From: Sebastes aleutianus
Lineage: Eukaryota > Chordata > Actinopteri > Perciformes > Sebastidae
Assembly (NCBI GenBank): GCA_916700875.1
Contig: CAKAKS010000199.1
Coordinates: 25,001 to 89,000 of the forward strand
Length of the DNA stretch: 64,000 nucleotides
Reading direction: 5' to 3'
Part shown: positions 22,854-33,365 of the stretch, in pieces
Layout: the number at the start of each line of letters is the position of its first letter
Position numbering within the stretch: position 1 is the first letter of the stretch
Notes under the pieces: generated by a model
Database searches by the model: none
What the model saw: only the letters and a program-made list of their open reading frames with translations
What the model was told of the DNA's origin: nothing
Translations under genes and position numbers: made by a program

Positions 22854-23690
22854 AGAATACATTACTTTCCTTCACACAAGCCAAAAAGTAAACCTCTAGT
22901 TTATAAAGCAACTCTGTTTATAGTTAATGCAGCGACGTATATTAAAAATAGGCCACTGTGACCACAAGGAAACAATTTATTTCTACTTAAAACTATTCTA
23001 TGTAACTTAAAACTTAATATACACTATATGCATTCTGATGATTTATGTAACCCTAAAAGGCGGATAAACAAAATCTGTTTCCACCACAACAGTGAGTACA
23101 TGTCAGTGACTTGCAACCTTGCAAATTTCTTTTCCCCTTAAATGCAACTTCTGTAAACCAATTACATACATTCCGACTCAACCGAAGCCTGTAGTAGCAG
23201 AGCTGTGTCGCAGTCATTATGGCACAAGATATATGGGAAAAGAGCAGGGTACTGAGCCTCGCCGATAGGACGATGTGATTGAAGTTTGATCCTGGCCTCC
23301 AATTATGTGGTTGCTATGTTTCCTCTGTTGCTACCCTGGTATCTTCCTTTCACACGCCCGCGAGGAGGAGGAGGACGAGGGGAGAGGAAGGGATATTATA
23401 AACACATGCTATATGTATAGGTGAAGTCAAAAATATAGTATTGGTGGGGCTAAAAATAAGGAATTTACATGAGTTTACAAAATAGTAGCAACAGTTCACA
23501 TTCTCTTGATGCATTAAAAGTTTAGTTGTCCGTCGTTTCTTTCTTTGTTGAAACATGTTGACTAAAAACACTAAAAACATGCAGCACCATTTTATATTCA
23601 GTGGTGCGTGTACTCCACAATAAAGATTCTTGCTGCTTAAGTACAAAAAAAACTATTTCATTTAACACCTTAATGCACATTCAGAGCTGC
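22854..23690. other. Intergenic DNA, no gene recognised
   Basis: No recognisable exon or repeat family. A GAGGAGGAGGAC purine tract lies near 23363. The minus-strand frame at 23350-23646 has no domain I recognise. Confidence 0.45.
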
Positions 23691-24069
23691 TGTAGCAACC
23701 CAGTTGCATGGAAAGGCGTATGAATGACACGATAATCAGCAAGGCATTTAGCGTGCAATAAGAACGTCGTTCTTGGTTTTGGCATGTCATTTGTACGCAA
23801 TGTAGTGCTGACTGCAATGTAAATGCATCCGTGTAAATATGCAACACTTTTTTTTTTGTAAGTTACGTTAGTCACGTTTTGACATGTTTTTTAGTGATGT
23901 TTGTGACATGTTTTCGTATGTATTTTACTTAGTTTACGTACTTATTTAAAGTCCAACCATGATGTAAAAATGACACGCGAAAAGCCTAAAAAATGCGCCG
24001 TCATGACACGAGGGAATGTCCTTGTAATGTTGTGCTATTTATACACCTACCTGTGAGATCGGTTTGGCT
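23691..24069. mobile_element. MITE family B, copy 2
   Basis: Left end GTAGCAACCCAGTTGCATGG, right end CCTGTGAGATCGGTTTGG. Shared words are GGCATGTCATTTGTACGCAA, GACTGCAATGTAAATGC, GACACGCGAAAAGCC and GTGCTATTTATACACC. Unlike copy 1 it lacks repeat C. Confidence 0.7.
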
Positions 24070-24170
24070 TTAGAGTAAGCAAAATACTTCCAAATATGTA
24101 CAATCTAAGTTAACCGCTTGCTCACTGCAGTAAATATTAAAATTGCCAACAGACCTTAAGGAACTTTATT

Positions 24171-24410
24171 GGTACCACTGTCTAATAAGATATCCTTATT
24201 GATCAATTGTAAGCCAACAACCCAGAATTTGTTCTTAATAATGGCTTATAAGGATCAATAAGGCATTTAGAGCTGCAACGATTAATCAATTATTTATCAA
24301 CTATTAAATTAGTAAGCAACTATTTTGATGACAGATTAATAACTAATAATAAAGCCATTAGTTACAACTTATAAACCTTTACAAAGGGCTTCTTATTAGA
24401 AGCTGGAACC
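24171..24410. mobile_element. MITE with GGTWCCAC termini, carrying a nested family E insert
   Basis: Terminal inverted repeats GGTACCACTGTCTAATAAG (24171) and, as reverse complement of the right end, GGTTCCAGCTTCTAATAAG match at 15 of 19 positions. The body has GGCTTATAAGGATCAATAAG and AAGCCATTAGTTACAACTTA. A TAGAGCTGCAACGATTAATC segment at about 24268-24343 interrupts it. Confidence 0.6.
24268..24343. mobile_element. Short family E (hAT-like) remnant nested in another MITE
   Basis: TAGAGCTGCAACGATTAATC followed by AATTATTTATCAAC and CAACTATTTTGATGAC is the terminal part of a common fish hAT-like MITE. A longer copy is at 39358. Confidence 0.6.
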
Positions 24411-25042
24411 AGTTTATTCATATGAAATAGTTTGTAATAGTAAATACCTTCACAAAGCTCTTCTCTATAAAGCCTGCAAACATACATAATGCAGAGATGT
24501 CATGTGTGTACAGAGGCGTAGTGTCAAATGTGAATGCATTAAAACAATCCTAATACATAAAATGAAGACAAATGAAAAAAAAAAATAACTACTCAGCATT
24601 GGGTTGTTTGTTTTAGTCCCATGCTGAGTGTTGGCGTGATCCCAGTGATACCACACGATCTCCTTCCCCGCTCGGCTAATCACAGATTGTTTGACACAAA
24701 GAACCACAGATTTGCACAACAAATATTTAAGATTTTGGAGGCTTGCACGTTGGCTTGTTTGCAGGCCCCTACGCGAGCTATGGTTTCCCAGAAACCACTT
24801 CTTTCCATCCCAACTCACAAATGCTCAGCCAACACAGCGCCGATCAAATCTTTTCTCCGGCCCGGTGGTGAATTAAGCCGATAAAACAATCAATTCTTTC
24901 TAATATTTATACAAGATACTTAGGGTGCAGCCCATAGGTAGTTTGACAGTGACATATATTATTGTTGTTGTTGCGTTAGTTCTGCACTCTTGCACATTGA
25001 ATTTTAAATGAAACACTGATGATGTTTAAGTGATGATTTTCA
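24411..25042. other. Intergenic DNA, no gene recognised
   Basis: 24620-24850 has balanced composition and few simple repeats, but its frames (24465-24818 minus, 24621-24884 plus) overlap each other and show no domain. It could be a conserved noncoding element, which only alignment would show. Confidence 0.4.
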
Positions 25043-25350
25043 AGCTGTTGGGCTTCAGTTTGCCATGTTATGATTTGAGCATATTTATTTATGCTAAATG
25101 CAGTACCTGTGAGGGTTTCTGGACAATATTTGTTATTGTTTTGTGTTGTTAATTGATTTCCAATAATAAATATTTGCATAAAGCAAGAATATTTGCCCAC
25201 TCCCATGTTGATAAGGGTATTAAATACTTGACAAATCTCCCTTTAAGGTACATTTTGAACAGATAAAAAATGTGTGATTAATTTCTGATTAATCACGATT
25301 AACTATGGACAATCATGCGATTAAATGTTTTAATCGATTGCCAGCTCTAA
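25043..25350 (-). mobile_element. hAT-like repeat family A, minus strand, truncated
   Basis: The reverse complement gives TAGAGCTGGCAATCG at the 5' end, then AATCACACATTTTTTATCTG, ACCTTAAAGGGAGATTTGTC and TTGTCCAGAAACCCTCACAG, ending within the family at the CAGCCCAACAG word. It is the opposite orientation to the other three copies. Confidence 0.75.
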
Positions 25351-25873
25351 TTCATAATGATAGTGATAGAAAATGCTGATATTCTGACTGGAAAACTTGC
25401 AGGGAATGGGAATGCAATTTCAATACTTAAATTGTAAGAAACAAAGAGGCCGAGAACGCCAAAAGAAAACTCGTCCACTTCTCTGTGACCTTAATCTTCC
25501 TGCGGACGCACAGTTTCCTTCATTTAACCTCTAAAATATGGTCATTAAATCTTTTGCGGCATCGCTGGTTATCTCCTCTGATTCCTCTCTCCCCTCTTCC
25601 TGTAACAGAAGGAGACGTTCCCCCCCTTTAACTGTGGAAACCTCGGGACACCGAGTCCAAGCCCACAGGCCTCTCAGAGTGTCAGCTCGTAATATCGCTG
25701 CTTAATGAGGGAAGAAATAGCAGTGGTTACCCATTTGGTCTGAGTCCTCTTTCAGTCGCAGAGTGTGTGTGTGTGTGTGCTTGTGTGTCTGCTGCACACG
25801 CCTGAATGCTTGAGTGTGTGTGTGTGTGTTTGTGGGGGGGTCTGTTTGCAGCACGACTGTGCACGAATGAATG

Positions 25874-25878
<5 letters not shown>

Positions 25879-25908
<30 letters not shown>
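25879..25908. repeat. (TG)n microsatellite
   Basis: About 15 TG units. Shorter TG and GA tracts surround it within 300 bases. Confidence 0.9.
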
Positions 25909-25910
<2 letters not shown>

Positions 25911-26039
25911 GGGTAAATGAATGTGATTGTGTTTATTTGCTGGCTGTGTAGGATACAGGAAGCCTTGGGGGCCCAGACTCTTGCTGTTTGTTATGGAGTG
26001 AGGAGGAGGTGTGTGTGTGCGTGTAGGTGTGTGTGTGCA

Positions 26040-26040
<1 letters not shown>

Positions 26041-26072
<32 letters not shown>
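26041..26072. repeat. (GA)n microsatellite
   Basis: About 15 GA units after a TG-rich stretch. Confidence 0.9.
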
Positions 26073-29000
26073 CAGTGGAAGTTAAAGCCATGTCTGCTGT
26101 CTATAACTGCTAGGCATGGAGTCTCAGTGGAGCCAGAGCGCGGTGCAAGGACACGCACGCACACACACACACACACACAGACACACACAAATGGTAACAC
26201 TTTATGTGAAACGTATAGCCGTGATTTATAGCGGCCTAATGATCCACTCAGGCCTTGAGCTGATTCATCCCTTATGTCAACTCTTACAATGTTTTCATGT
26301 TACATCTTCCTCTTAAATGAGAGGAAACTGGAATCCTGCATCAGCTTTAACCGGCAGCCATGTCAAAATAAAAGCCCTCCTTTTTTTTCAGTGCAAATTT
26401 CAGGAACACTGGCAGTTTGTACACTTTTTTCACAAATTAAAATATACAGTACAGGGGGGGATAAGATCCCGTAGAAGCTGATACCTCCAGCAGAGTAAAG
26501 AGCGTGTTCTGTAACCAGTTCTCTTTATAGATCCATGGTCCGGACTCCACAGGCAGCAAACTAACTCAGAGGAAGTTGATGCAACTGAGAACTTCTTTTT
26601 CTCATGACTGTCACTTTGCACATTCAAGACGGTGCTGAGAGTGTTGCATATTTTGAGTGGAGCAGTAATTAAATGCTTTCTCTTTTTGTGGAGGTGCATA
26701 TGAACCACTGACTGTCATATTATATACATATATAACAGTATACACTAACAGTATTTCTTCTGACTCCTTGCATGTTTAAATGGAGAATACTAAATTCTTC
26801 CTGCCAATAGATGATTTTGAGTCTCTTCATTTAAACACAACAGGCTGAAGAATTCTTTTAGACATCAGTCTATCTTGTCGCTAACCAAAAACAGTGTGCA
26901 TGTGATATGTCTAATTATCATAACTGTTGGGTTTTGTACATTTACTAAAGCGTAAATGTATGTTTAACCTGTATGTACATTTCTTGAACGAAACTGCCTA
27001 AGGATGCAAAATTAATTTCAGTGCAAACTGACAATAAAGTTGTATTGTATCGTATGCAAACGTAGTCAGTATTAATGCATTTATAAGAACCCACAGTCTC
27101 CTAGAAATTATATTGATATATTACTAAATTACAACAGCAAATACGAAAAAAAAGAAAGTTAATGTCACGTGAATTACCAACAATGAATGTGTCTGGCAAG
27201 TCGCAATATATTCATACCAAGCGGGACATCTGCAAAACATTCACCAACAACGTACTGTATTTAATTTGTTTTTCAACAATATCCGATTAACTAAAGCATG
27301 ATTATATTTTCTATGGTTAATTTTAGGCACTGAGAGCACTCGGCTAAGGTTAGAGAAAGATTGTAGTCTTTGGTAAACACTGAAAAAGTGAAAAAAAAAA
27401 AAAAAAAACATGACGTGTTTTCCTTAATGACAAGTAACGGAAACTCAGATCTTTCCCCAACCATAACCAAAGTACATTTGGTGCCTTAAAAGTCTTTGTA
27501 CGCCCTCCATCTACATCAGGAAACTCCCCACGACTTGCATGTGGTAGAAAAACGTTGCACTTCCTACAGTTCACTAAAAGAAATGTTGCCACTGAATACA
27601 CTCGAGGCATTAATTATGTTTCCTTCAAAACGGTACTGCCAAAACAAATTGGTATTATATGAATGTAATTTTGTAGGGGCAGGGTTGTAAATGGATGCAG
27701 TCTTGTTGGTTTCCCTCACTGAATAATTGGTAAACTCCTTTAATTAGACAGGTTTGTAACATTTTACAATAAGGTTTTAAAGCTTTTGTTGTTGGTTATG
27801 TTCAAGTATCGTGATTGTTTTTCAAACTTCTCAACTTCTGGGTGCATCTTTTTGAAAAAGTTTTGTTTTTTCGCTGGCTTAGTGTGGCCAAAAGAATGAC
27901 CAGAAAACGAATGCATTTTTAATGTGGATGTGGCCTATAAGTCTTGAAATACATTCAAGTAAATAGCTTTTTAATTGGTATTTCAGTGCATTTTATTTCT
28001 TTTATTAGAGAGCTGATTTGAAGTATGGTTAGAAAGATGTGCAAGAGGTCCTCAGTTGGATTTGAATCAAAAGATGCATTTCATAAATACCTTTTTAATT
28101 AAACTACAGAAGAACACTGAAAGATACTGAGAAAATATGTTCTATAACAGCTAGGCCTGCCCACTGACAGCTTTTTAAAATTATAAATTATTTTACAAAT
28201 ACCATTTCGCTTTGCTTGTTTTGCAACACGATGAAAAAAAAACTCCCCTCTCCCTCTCTGTTTTTCGCTTCCTGAGGTTTTGCAGCAGTTTCCTTAAGTA
28301 ATTTGACAGTTTCACCACATCCAGTTTGGTTTCTGGCTGGTGTCTTGGCTGGGAGCGCCGGCAGAGCTTTTTCTCGAGCCCTCTTCTTCTTCTTCTACCC
28401 CCTGCTACAGCTCCAATGTGTGGTTTCATCTCTGAGGGCCTCCAAAGCACATGGCTACGGTCCCAGTGGGAACGGAGGACAGAGAAAGAGAGAAGCAGAG
28501 GGGGGTGGAAAAGAGTGAAAGAGTGAAAAAGAGAAAAGAAAGAGATGAAGAAAGTGTTAAGAGAGAGGAAGAGGCTGAAATGACCACAGCGAGAGTGCAA
28601 ACAGACCGGAGAAAGTGAAGGCCTCAGTTCTTCCTCCCTCCACCCGTCTCTTCTCGAGCCCAGGACATAAACACCACACAGGCAAAGAGTCTGACCTAAA
28701 GGAGGAGAAACATTTCATTTAGCAATTTGTCCTTGTGTTCCCTGACCTCCACTAACCTAACCTAACCCTGTGCTTTACAATTCAACGCTGGACCAGAGAC
28801 AGAAAACACTCCCTGCAGCTCGCAGCTCAAGGCTTTCATTGTAAAGTCGTTTGTCGTTTCATTGTGTAAATGCAAAAAACAAAAAATAGATTTCTGATGC
28901 TCAGTTTTTTAAAAATAGTTTCAGCAATGTTCATTAATGAGGTATCTGTTATCAACTAACGGTACTTTTTCAAAATAGTACATTTGTCATTGTATAAACT

Positions 29001-29439
29001 CTGCAGACATTTGATTAAGCCCCAACCGAAGGGCATTAATCAGGTTATATTAGTAAAAGGGTAATCATGGTGAGATCAAACCATAATAACAACTATAGCT
29101 GGAAGTTATGTAATGTGTTTCTTGTTACAACTGTGGTGCAACTTCTTGGTCAAAGCTCTATTAAGAATACATCACGGTGTCCCTGTTGGTATATAAAGCC
29201 CCTTTCCCACTGAACAAAAAGCCCACTAACACCCACTAACATGGCTCTTGTCTTCAGTGGGAAAGGTTACAGAAGTCATGGATATTTATCGGCTCCAACT
29301 TTGACCGACAGTGATGGAAGCATGACACCTGGGTGGCCACGCTAATTTTCACCTCTTTTCTGGTGCGATGCTATGTGACGCACGTTGAAGTGAATATTTA
29401 ATAGATAAGATCAACAGGGATTTGGACGGTTATTATAAT

Positions 29440-29780
29440 TTATCAACGTACAAAAAGGGAAGGAGTTTATTTCACGACAATGACCCGCTAGCTGTACATT
29501 ATCCCGCTAATTAAACGGCTACTTACTATTTACACAAAAACGGTCCGCCAGAGTCCGACATCAGAACTAGGTCCATAGCAACGGTCTGCTATAAAGAAAT
29601 AACAGACAGTAAAACGCCGTGGCTGACCAATCAGAATCGAGTATACAACAAAGCCATGTAATAAATACCTGTGCTGAGCATCATGAAAAAATGGTAAATC
29701 CGTGTCTATGTGCAAGAATCAATACATTAAATTTCATGAAAATTTGACGAACTGTTGTGCGATTGGGCTATAAATAAATG
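29440..29780. repeat. Interspersed repeat family G, longer copy
   Basis: Includes TTATTTCACGACAATGACCC, GCTGTACATTATCCCGCTAA, GGTCCATAGCAACGGTCTGC and GTGGCTGACCAATCAGAATC, word orders I recognise from percomorph intergenic DNA. It shares its beginning with 20348-20396. No coding capacity. Confidence 0.5.
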
Positions 29781-30129
29781 TAATTTCTAGGGGCCAGGGT
29801 GTTTTGGAAGGCACTACCAACATTTTTTCAAGTCACATGTTGATGGACATCGATCAATTTCACAACATTGGAGCACAGAATTTTAAAACTTCACAAATAG
29901 CAATTTGCATAACACCACAATAACAATATTTTTTCCAATAATTTGTAACTGTTTTTTGTTGTTCTTCCATCAACACCAAACTATATTTGTTATTTTTTTC
30001 ATAATTGAACACCATATATTCCTGAAAACAGAATTAATATATGCTATTGGAATATGCAGAAATACTTTGTCCATAGGTGATAAGTGCTACTGAAAGAATA
30101 CTGTTATGATTAAGAGTAATGACATGACC

Positions 30130-30134
<5 letters not shown>

Positions 30135-30180
<46 letters not shown>
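30135..30180. repeat. (GA)n microsatellite, about 23 units
   Basis: Uninterrupted GA, then GAGTGGGAGAGGG purine sequence. Confidence 0.95.
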
Positions 30181-30183
<3 letters not shown>

Positions 30184-31346
30184 AGAGTGGGAGAGGGAGG
30201 GGGTGAGTAATTTACACCAGGAAGTAATTATGTAAATTCTAAGCCGGTTCTTCTAGTTTACAGTCCAGCCATAAACCCACTGTGATGTCTGCCTCGCAAT
30301 AAACATTATTTATTTCTTTGTTTATTAATGCCTCCTCTGCTACTCCTCCCCCCATGTTCCTGTGTTATTTTCTAAAAGAAAGAAACTAATACAAAAACCC
30401 TCACGGACTGAGAGGCCCCGCGAAGTTTCATGTTGAAACATTGGGTTAAAAGATTAAAAGTAGGGGTAGGGTATGTTAATGTGATTACTTTTTATGAAAC
30501 AAACATGAGTCCTTGATGTGGGTTTGTTACATGTGGTTTGATATGTTTTGTGTTTGTGGAATGAAAAGCTGAAGTTTCAAAGTGGGTATTAAACAGATTT
30601 AAAGGCCTCAGGACGGGGAAAGTGAAATCGGATGAGGTCAATCTTTTGCCGACCAGCGTCTTGTAATCAGTTAGGATGTCCAAGAATTTTTATATGGAAA
30701 CATGGGAAAAAAACTCTTATCCCGTATACATCAAGTCTTCTCCTAACTTATGTTATCCCCATTGTTTTCATAGACTGCATCCAATCTAAGCTGGCTAAAT
30801 CTGAAAATGCATCACTTTCTCATCAATTTCACACCCAAAAAACGGATAAATATGAAAAAGCCGGCCTTGCTGTTTAATGTGGATGGGGAAAAACAATGAG
30901 GTAAGCCTGCTGTGTGGCAGTAAAGTTAAGAGGAACACTTTCTGTCGTTGTTTACTTGCGAAGAATTTACAGCCATGTTTGCTCAACGTAAAACAAAATA
31001 TAAAAAAAACTCCTGATTAAAACCTTTTTGCATCATTTCAGTATAAGTTCAGACCAAGTAACGAGCGTTTGCCTGGAGGCTACGATCCGGCACCACCACG
31101 TCCACATTTTAGCTTGGCCTAAAGCCGCATGTCTTATTTTCATAACATCTCGGTTGCCCTGTCACAACATCTGCAAACCTCGGTTGGGTGCCAATAAGCC
31201 ACCTGCTGAAAAACACCAAGCAGAGGTTAAAGTCCGCAGAGACCCGGCAGCTTGTTTTCAACTGTCAGAGGCAGGATTCCTTAATGACATGTTGTATCCC
31301 ATCCTAACTGTAACATCCTCCCCACAGGGTAAATAAAAGCTCAACG

Positions 31347-31349
<3 letters not shown>

Positions 31350-31384
<35 letters not shown>
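31350..31384. repeat. (TG)n microsatellite
   Basis: About 17 TG units. Confidence 0.95.
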
Positions 31385-31388
<4 letters not shown>

Positions 31389-31693
31389 ATCAGAAAGAGA
31401 TATATGATCTGTCCTCCCCAAAGGCAAGAGCCTCCGGTGACGTACGTGCACGGCTCATATGTTCAGGAGAAAAAGAAATGTCCACGTGCATGAACGCAAG
31501 TGTAAGAGTATGTATATAGTCCTATGTGTGTGTGTGTGTGTGTGTTAGTGCACATGTGCATGCACAGCAGATAGCCTCTGTGTTTATTTAGTTTGAGGTG
31601 ACAGCAGGAAGGAAGGCAGGTTAACGAGCTGCCGGCTCCAGGCACCCAGGCACATGGTGGTTACGCAACGCCAGCCAACTCCTCTTTCTCTCT

Positions 31694-31742
31694 CACACAC
31701 ACACACACACACACATACACACACACATACACACACACACAG
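31694..31742. repeat. (CA)n microsatellite, interrupted
   Basis: CA units with TA interruptions. Confidence 0.9.
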
Positions 31743-31964
31743 ATAATACACTCACCTGGGTGAGAAAACAGACGCACTCACAAGTATGCAGGCACATTCA
31801 AGCGTCCTAACAGCTGAATGGGATTTTGACTCCGCACAATACGTACATAACAAATCAAAACTAACCGTTTAATCTGTCTGACATGGATGCACACTCTAAA
31901 GGCTTCTGTCACGAAACACAAAATGTAGAGAACAGACGGATTTGTGTTTCCTGTTCACACGTGG

Positions 31965-32340
31965 ATTTTTAGCACTTCGCGAAGGATTTGGCACAGCAAT
32001 TGTCGAACCACCATCGCAACACTAGATGGTGGTCGATCAATCCAGGTTGCACTTTCGTTGCATAAATAATCTCGCTTACAGGCACATAGAGGTGAGCATC
32101 ATCAGCGTAGCAGAGGAAATTGATTCCATGACTGCGTATAATTTGGCCAAGAGGTGAAATATAACGAGAGAAGAGCAGAGGGCCAAGAACAGAGCCCTGA
32201 GGTACTCCATAATTCACATAAGATGGAGTATTATCTTACTACAAATTGATTTTCCAGTTGGTTTAGAAGTATACAATGACCCATGGGGCACTACGGCTGC
32301 ACTGAGATCTAAGAGTGAAAAATGTGGGTCAAAAGTTGCT
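31965..32340 (-). pseudogene. LINE reverse transcriptase fragment (L2/CR1 type), 3' half
   Basis: The minus strand encodes YGVPQGSVLGPLLFS followed by PLGQIIRSHGINFLCYADDAHLY, which are the conserved reverse-transcriptase blocks around the catalytic YADD motif in L2-like fish LINEs. Just upstream in another frame is FSLLDLSAA, the block holding another catalytic aspartate. The two blocks are out of frame and much closer together than in intact elements, so this is a dead copy with an internal deletion. It continues at 33051-33365 after an interruption by other repeats. Confidence 0.85.
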
Positions 32341-32903
32341 GATACAACTCCAGTTCGGCATTTTGGCTGTCGCCATCTTGGTTTTTGGTCGTCGCTATCC
32401 TGGTTAATTGCAACTAGAAGTGACACGACAGTGTGGAGCTAAGTACAACCAAACGCTGAATAAGACATTTTTAGGCGACCTAAATGTTACACTTAACTTT
32501 CATGAACTGAAAACACACTGTGAAAGGGTTAGACGAAAAGACGAAAACGCGGACAACACGCAGACCGGACAAAGCCGTGGTACCTGTCAATCGCAAGGTA
32601 GCCACACCCTAAAGCATCCCCTGCTTTATCATCTATTTTACTGTAAATGGGACCATAATTTACTAAATGAACATCATGCTGTATTGAAGAAGACTTGAAA
32701 CTAGTGATTGAGACCATAAACTCATGTTTACAATGTTTACTGAGGTAATAAATCAAGTGAGAAGTAGCTTCATTTTCTCATAAACTTCTATACAATCAGA
32801 CTTCTTTTTGCAACCAGAGGAGTCGCCCCCTGCTGGCTATCAGAAAGAATGCGAGTTTAAGGCACTTCTATATTGGCTTCACTTTTCAGACCCAGAGGTA
32901 GCC
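32341..32903. repeat. Interspersed repeat family D, copy 1
   Basis: Starts near CGGCATTTTGGCTGTCGCCA and GTGGAGCTAAGTACAACC. It continues through CTGTAAATGGGACCATAATT and TTACTGAGGTAATAAATCAA, and ends with GCAACCAGAGGAGTCGCCCC and TTCACTTTTCAGACCC. An inverted copy is at 40290-41095 and a short piece at 45641-45735. This is the uninterrupted version against which the transposon insertion at 40467 can be read. Confidence 0.75.
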
Positions 32904-32925
32904 CACTGACTGACACATGCGGCCG

Positions 32926-33050
32926 GCCCGGCTATGTCAACAAAGCACAGAGAAGTTTTGATTACAACATAGAGTGACTTAATTCTCTGCTGACATTACT
33001 TCACTATATCTTTACATAGCAAATAGTTGTTTGCTACTATATTAATGCTA
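32926..33050. repeat. Interspersed repeat family C, copy 2
   Basis: GGCTATGTCAACAAAGCACA, AATTCTCTGCTGACATTACT and AATAGTTGTTTGCTACTATA match the copies at 17176 and 43506. It lies directly against repeat D and, with it, splits a LINE. Confidence 0.75.
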
Positions 33051-33365
33051 GTGTACACAGTTCCAGTAGTCATGAATGATAAATTAACAATATTCAGCAT
33101 TGTAGGTCAGAAATCTTTTTAAAAAGTTTAGCTGGTAGGGGGTCAAAGAGCAGGTTAGACAACGTTTCAAGAGAGGTAGTCTCAAAATTTGTAAGACTCT
33201 CTGGGATTCAACATCTGAATATTGTACTACCAGTTCTGCAGAAGTAGCTGGAGATGAGGAACTAATTTTGTACCTAATCCAATCGATTTGCTGCAGAAAA
33301 AGAGAAGTTAACAGACGGCTGCTTTTGAGTAAGTTTGGCAGTTTCAAAAAGAAATCGAGGATTTA
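33051..33365 (-). pseudogene. LINE (L2/CR1 type) 5' half, upstream of the RT core
   Basis: On the minus strand, one frame gives FDPLPAKLFKK and, after a frameshift, LNIVNLSFMTTGTVY. These correspond to the segment before the first reverse-transcriptase blocks of L2-like LINEs (DPxPxxLxK, then LNIINxSLxTGxVP). The order matches the RT fragment at 31965-32340 if the 710 bases between are insertions or replacements. Stops and frameshifts make it a pseudogene. Confidence 0.7.

Larger units (their letters stand above)
25351..31964. other. Intergenic DNA with simple repeats and repeat fragments, no gene recognised
   Basis: Contains TG/GA microsatellites (25761-25778, 25879-25908, 26041-26072), a GGTAACACTTTATGTGAAAC fragment at 26193, an ACAATAAAGTTGTATTGTAT tail-like word near 27033, a run of A (27392-27408), a family G copy (29440-29780), a long (GA)n (30135-30180) and CA/TG tracts at 31350-31384 and 31525-31544. 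No frame shows a recognisable domain. Confidence 0.5.
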
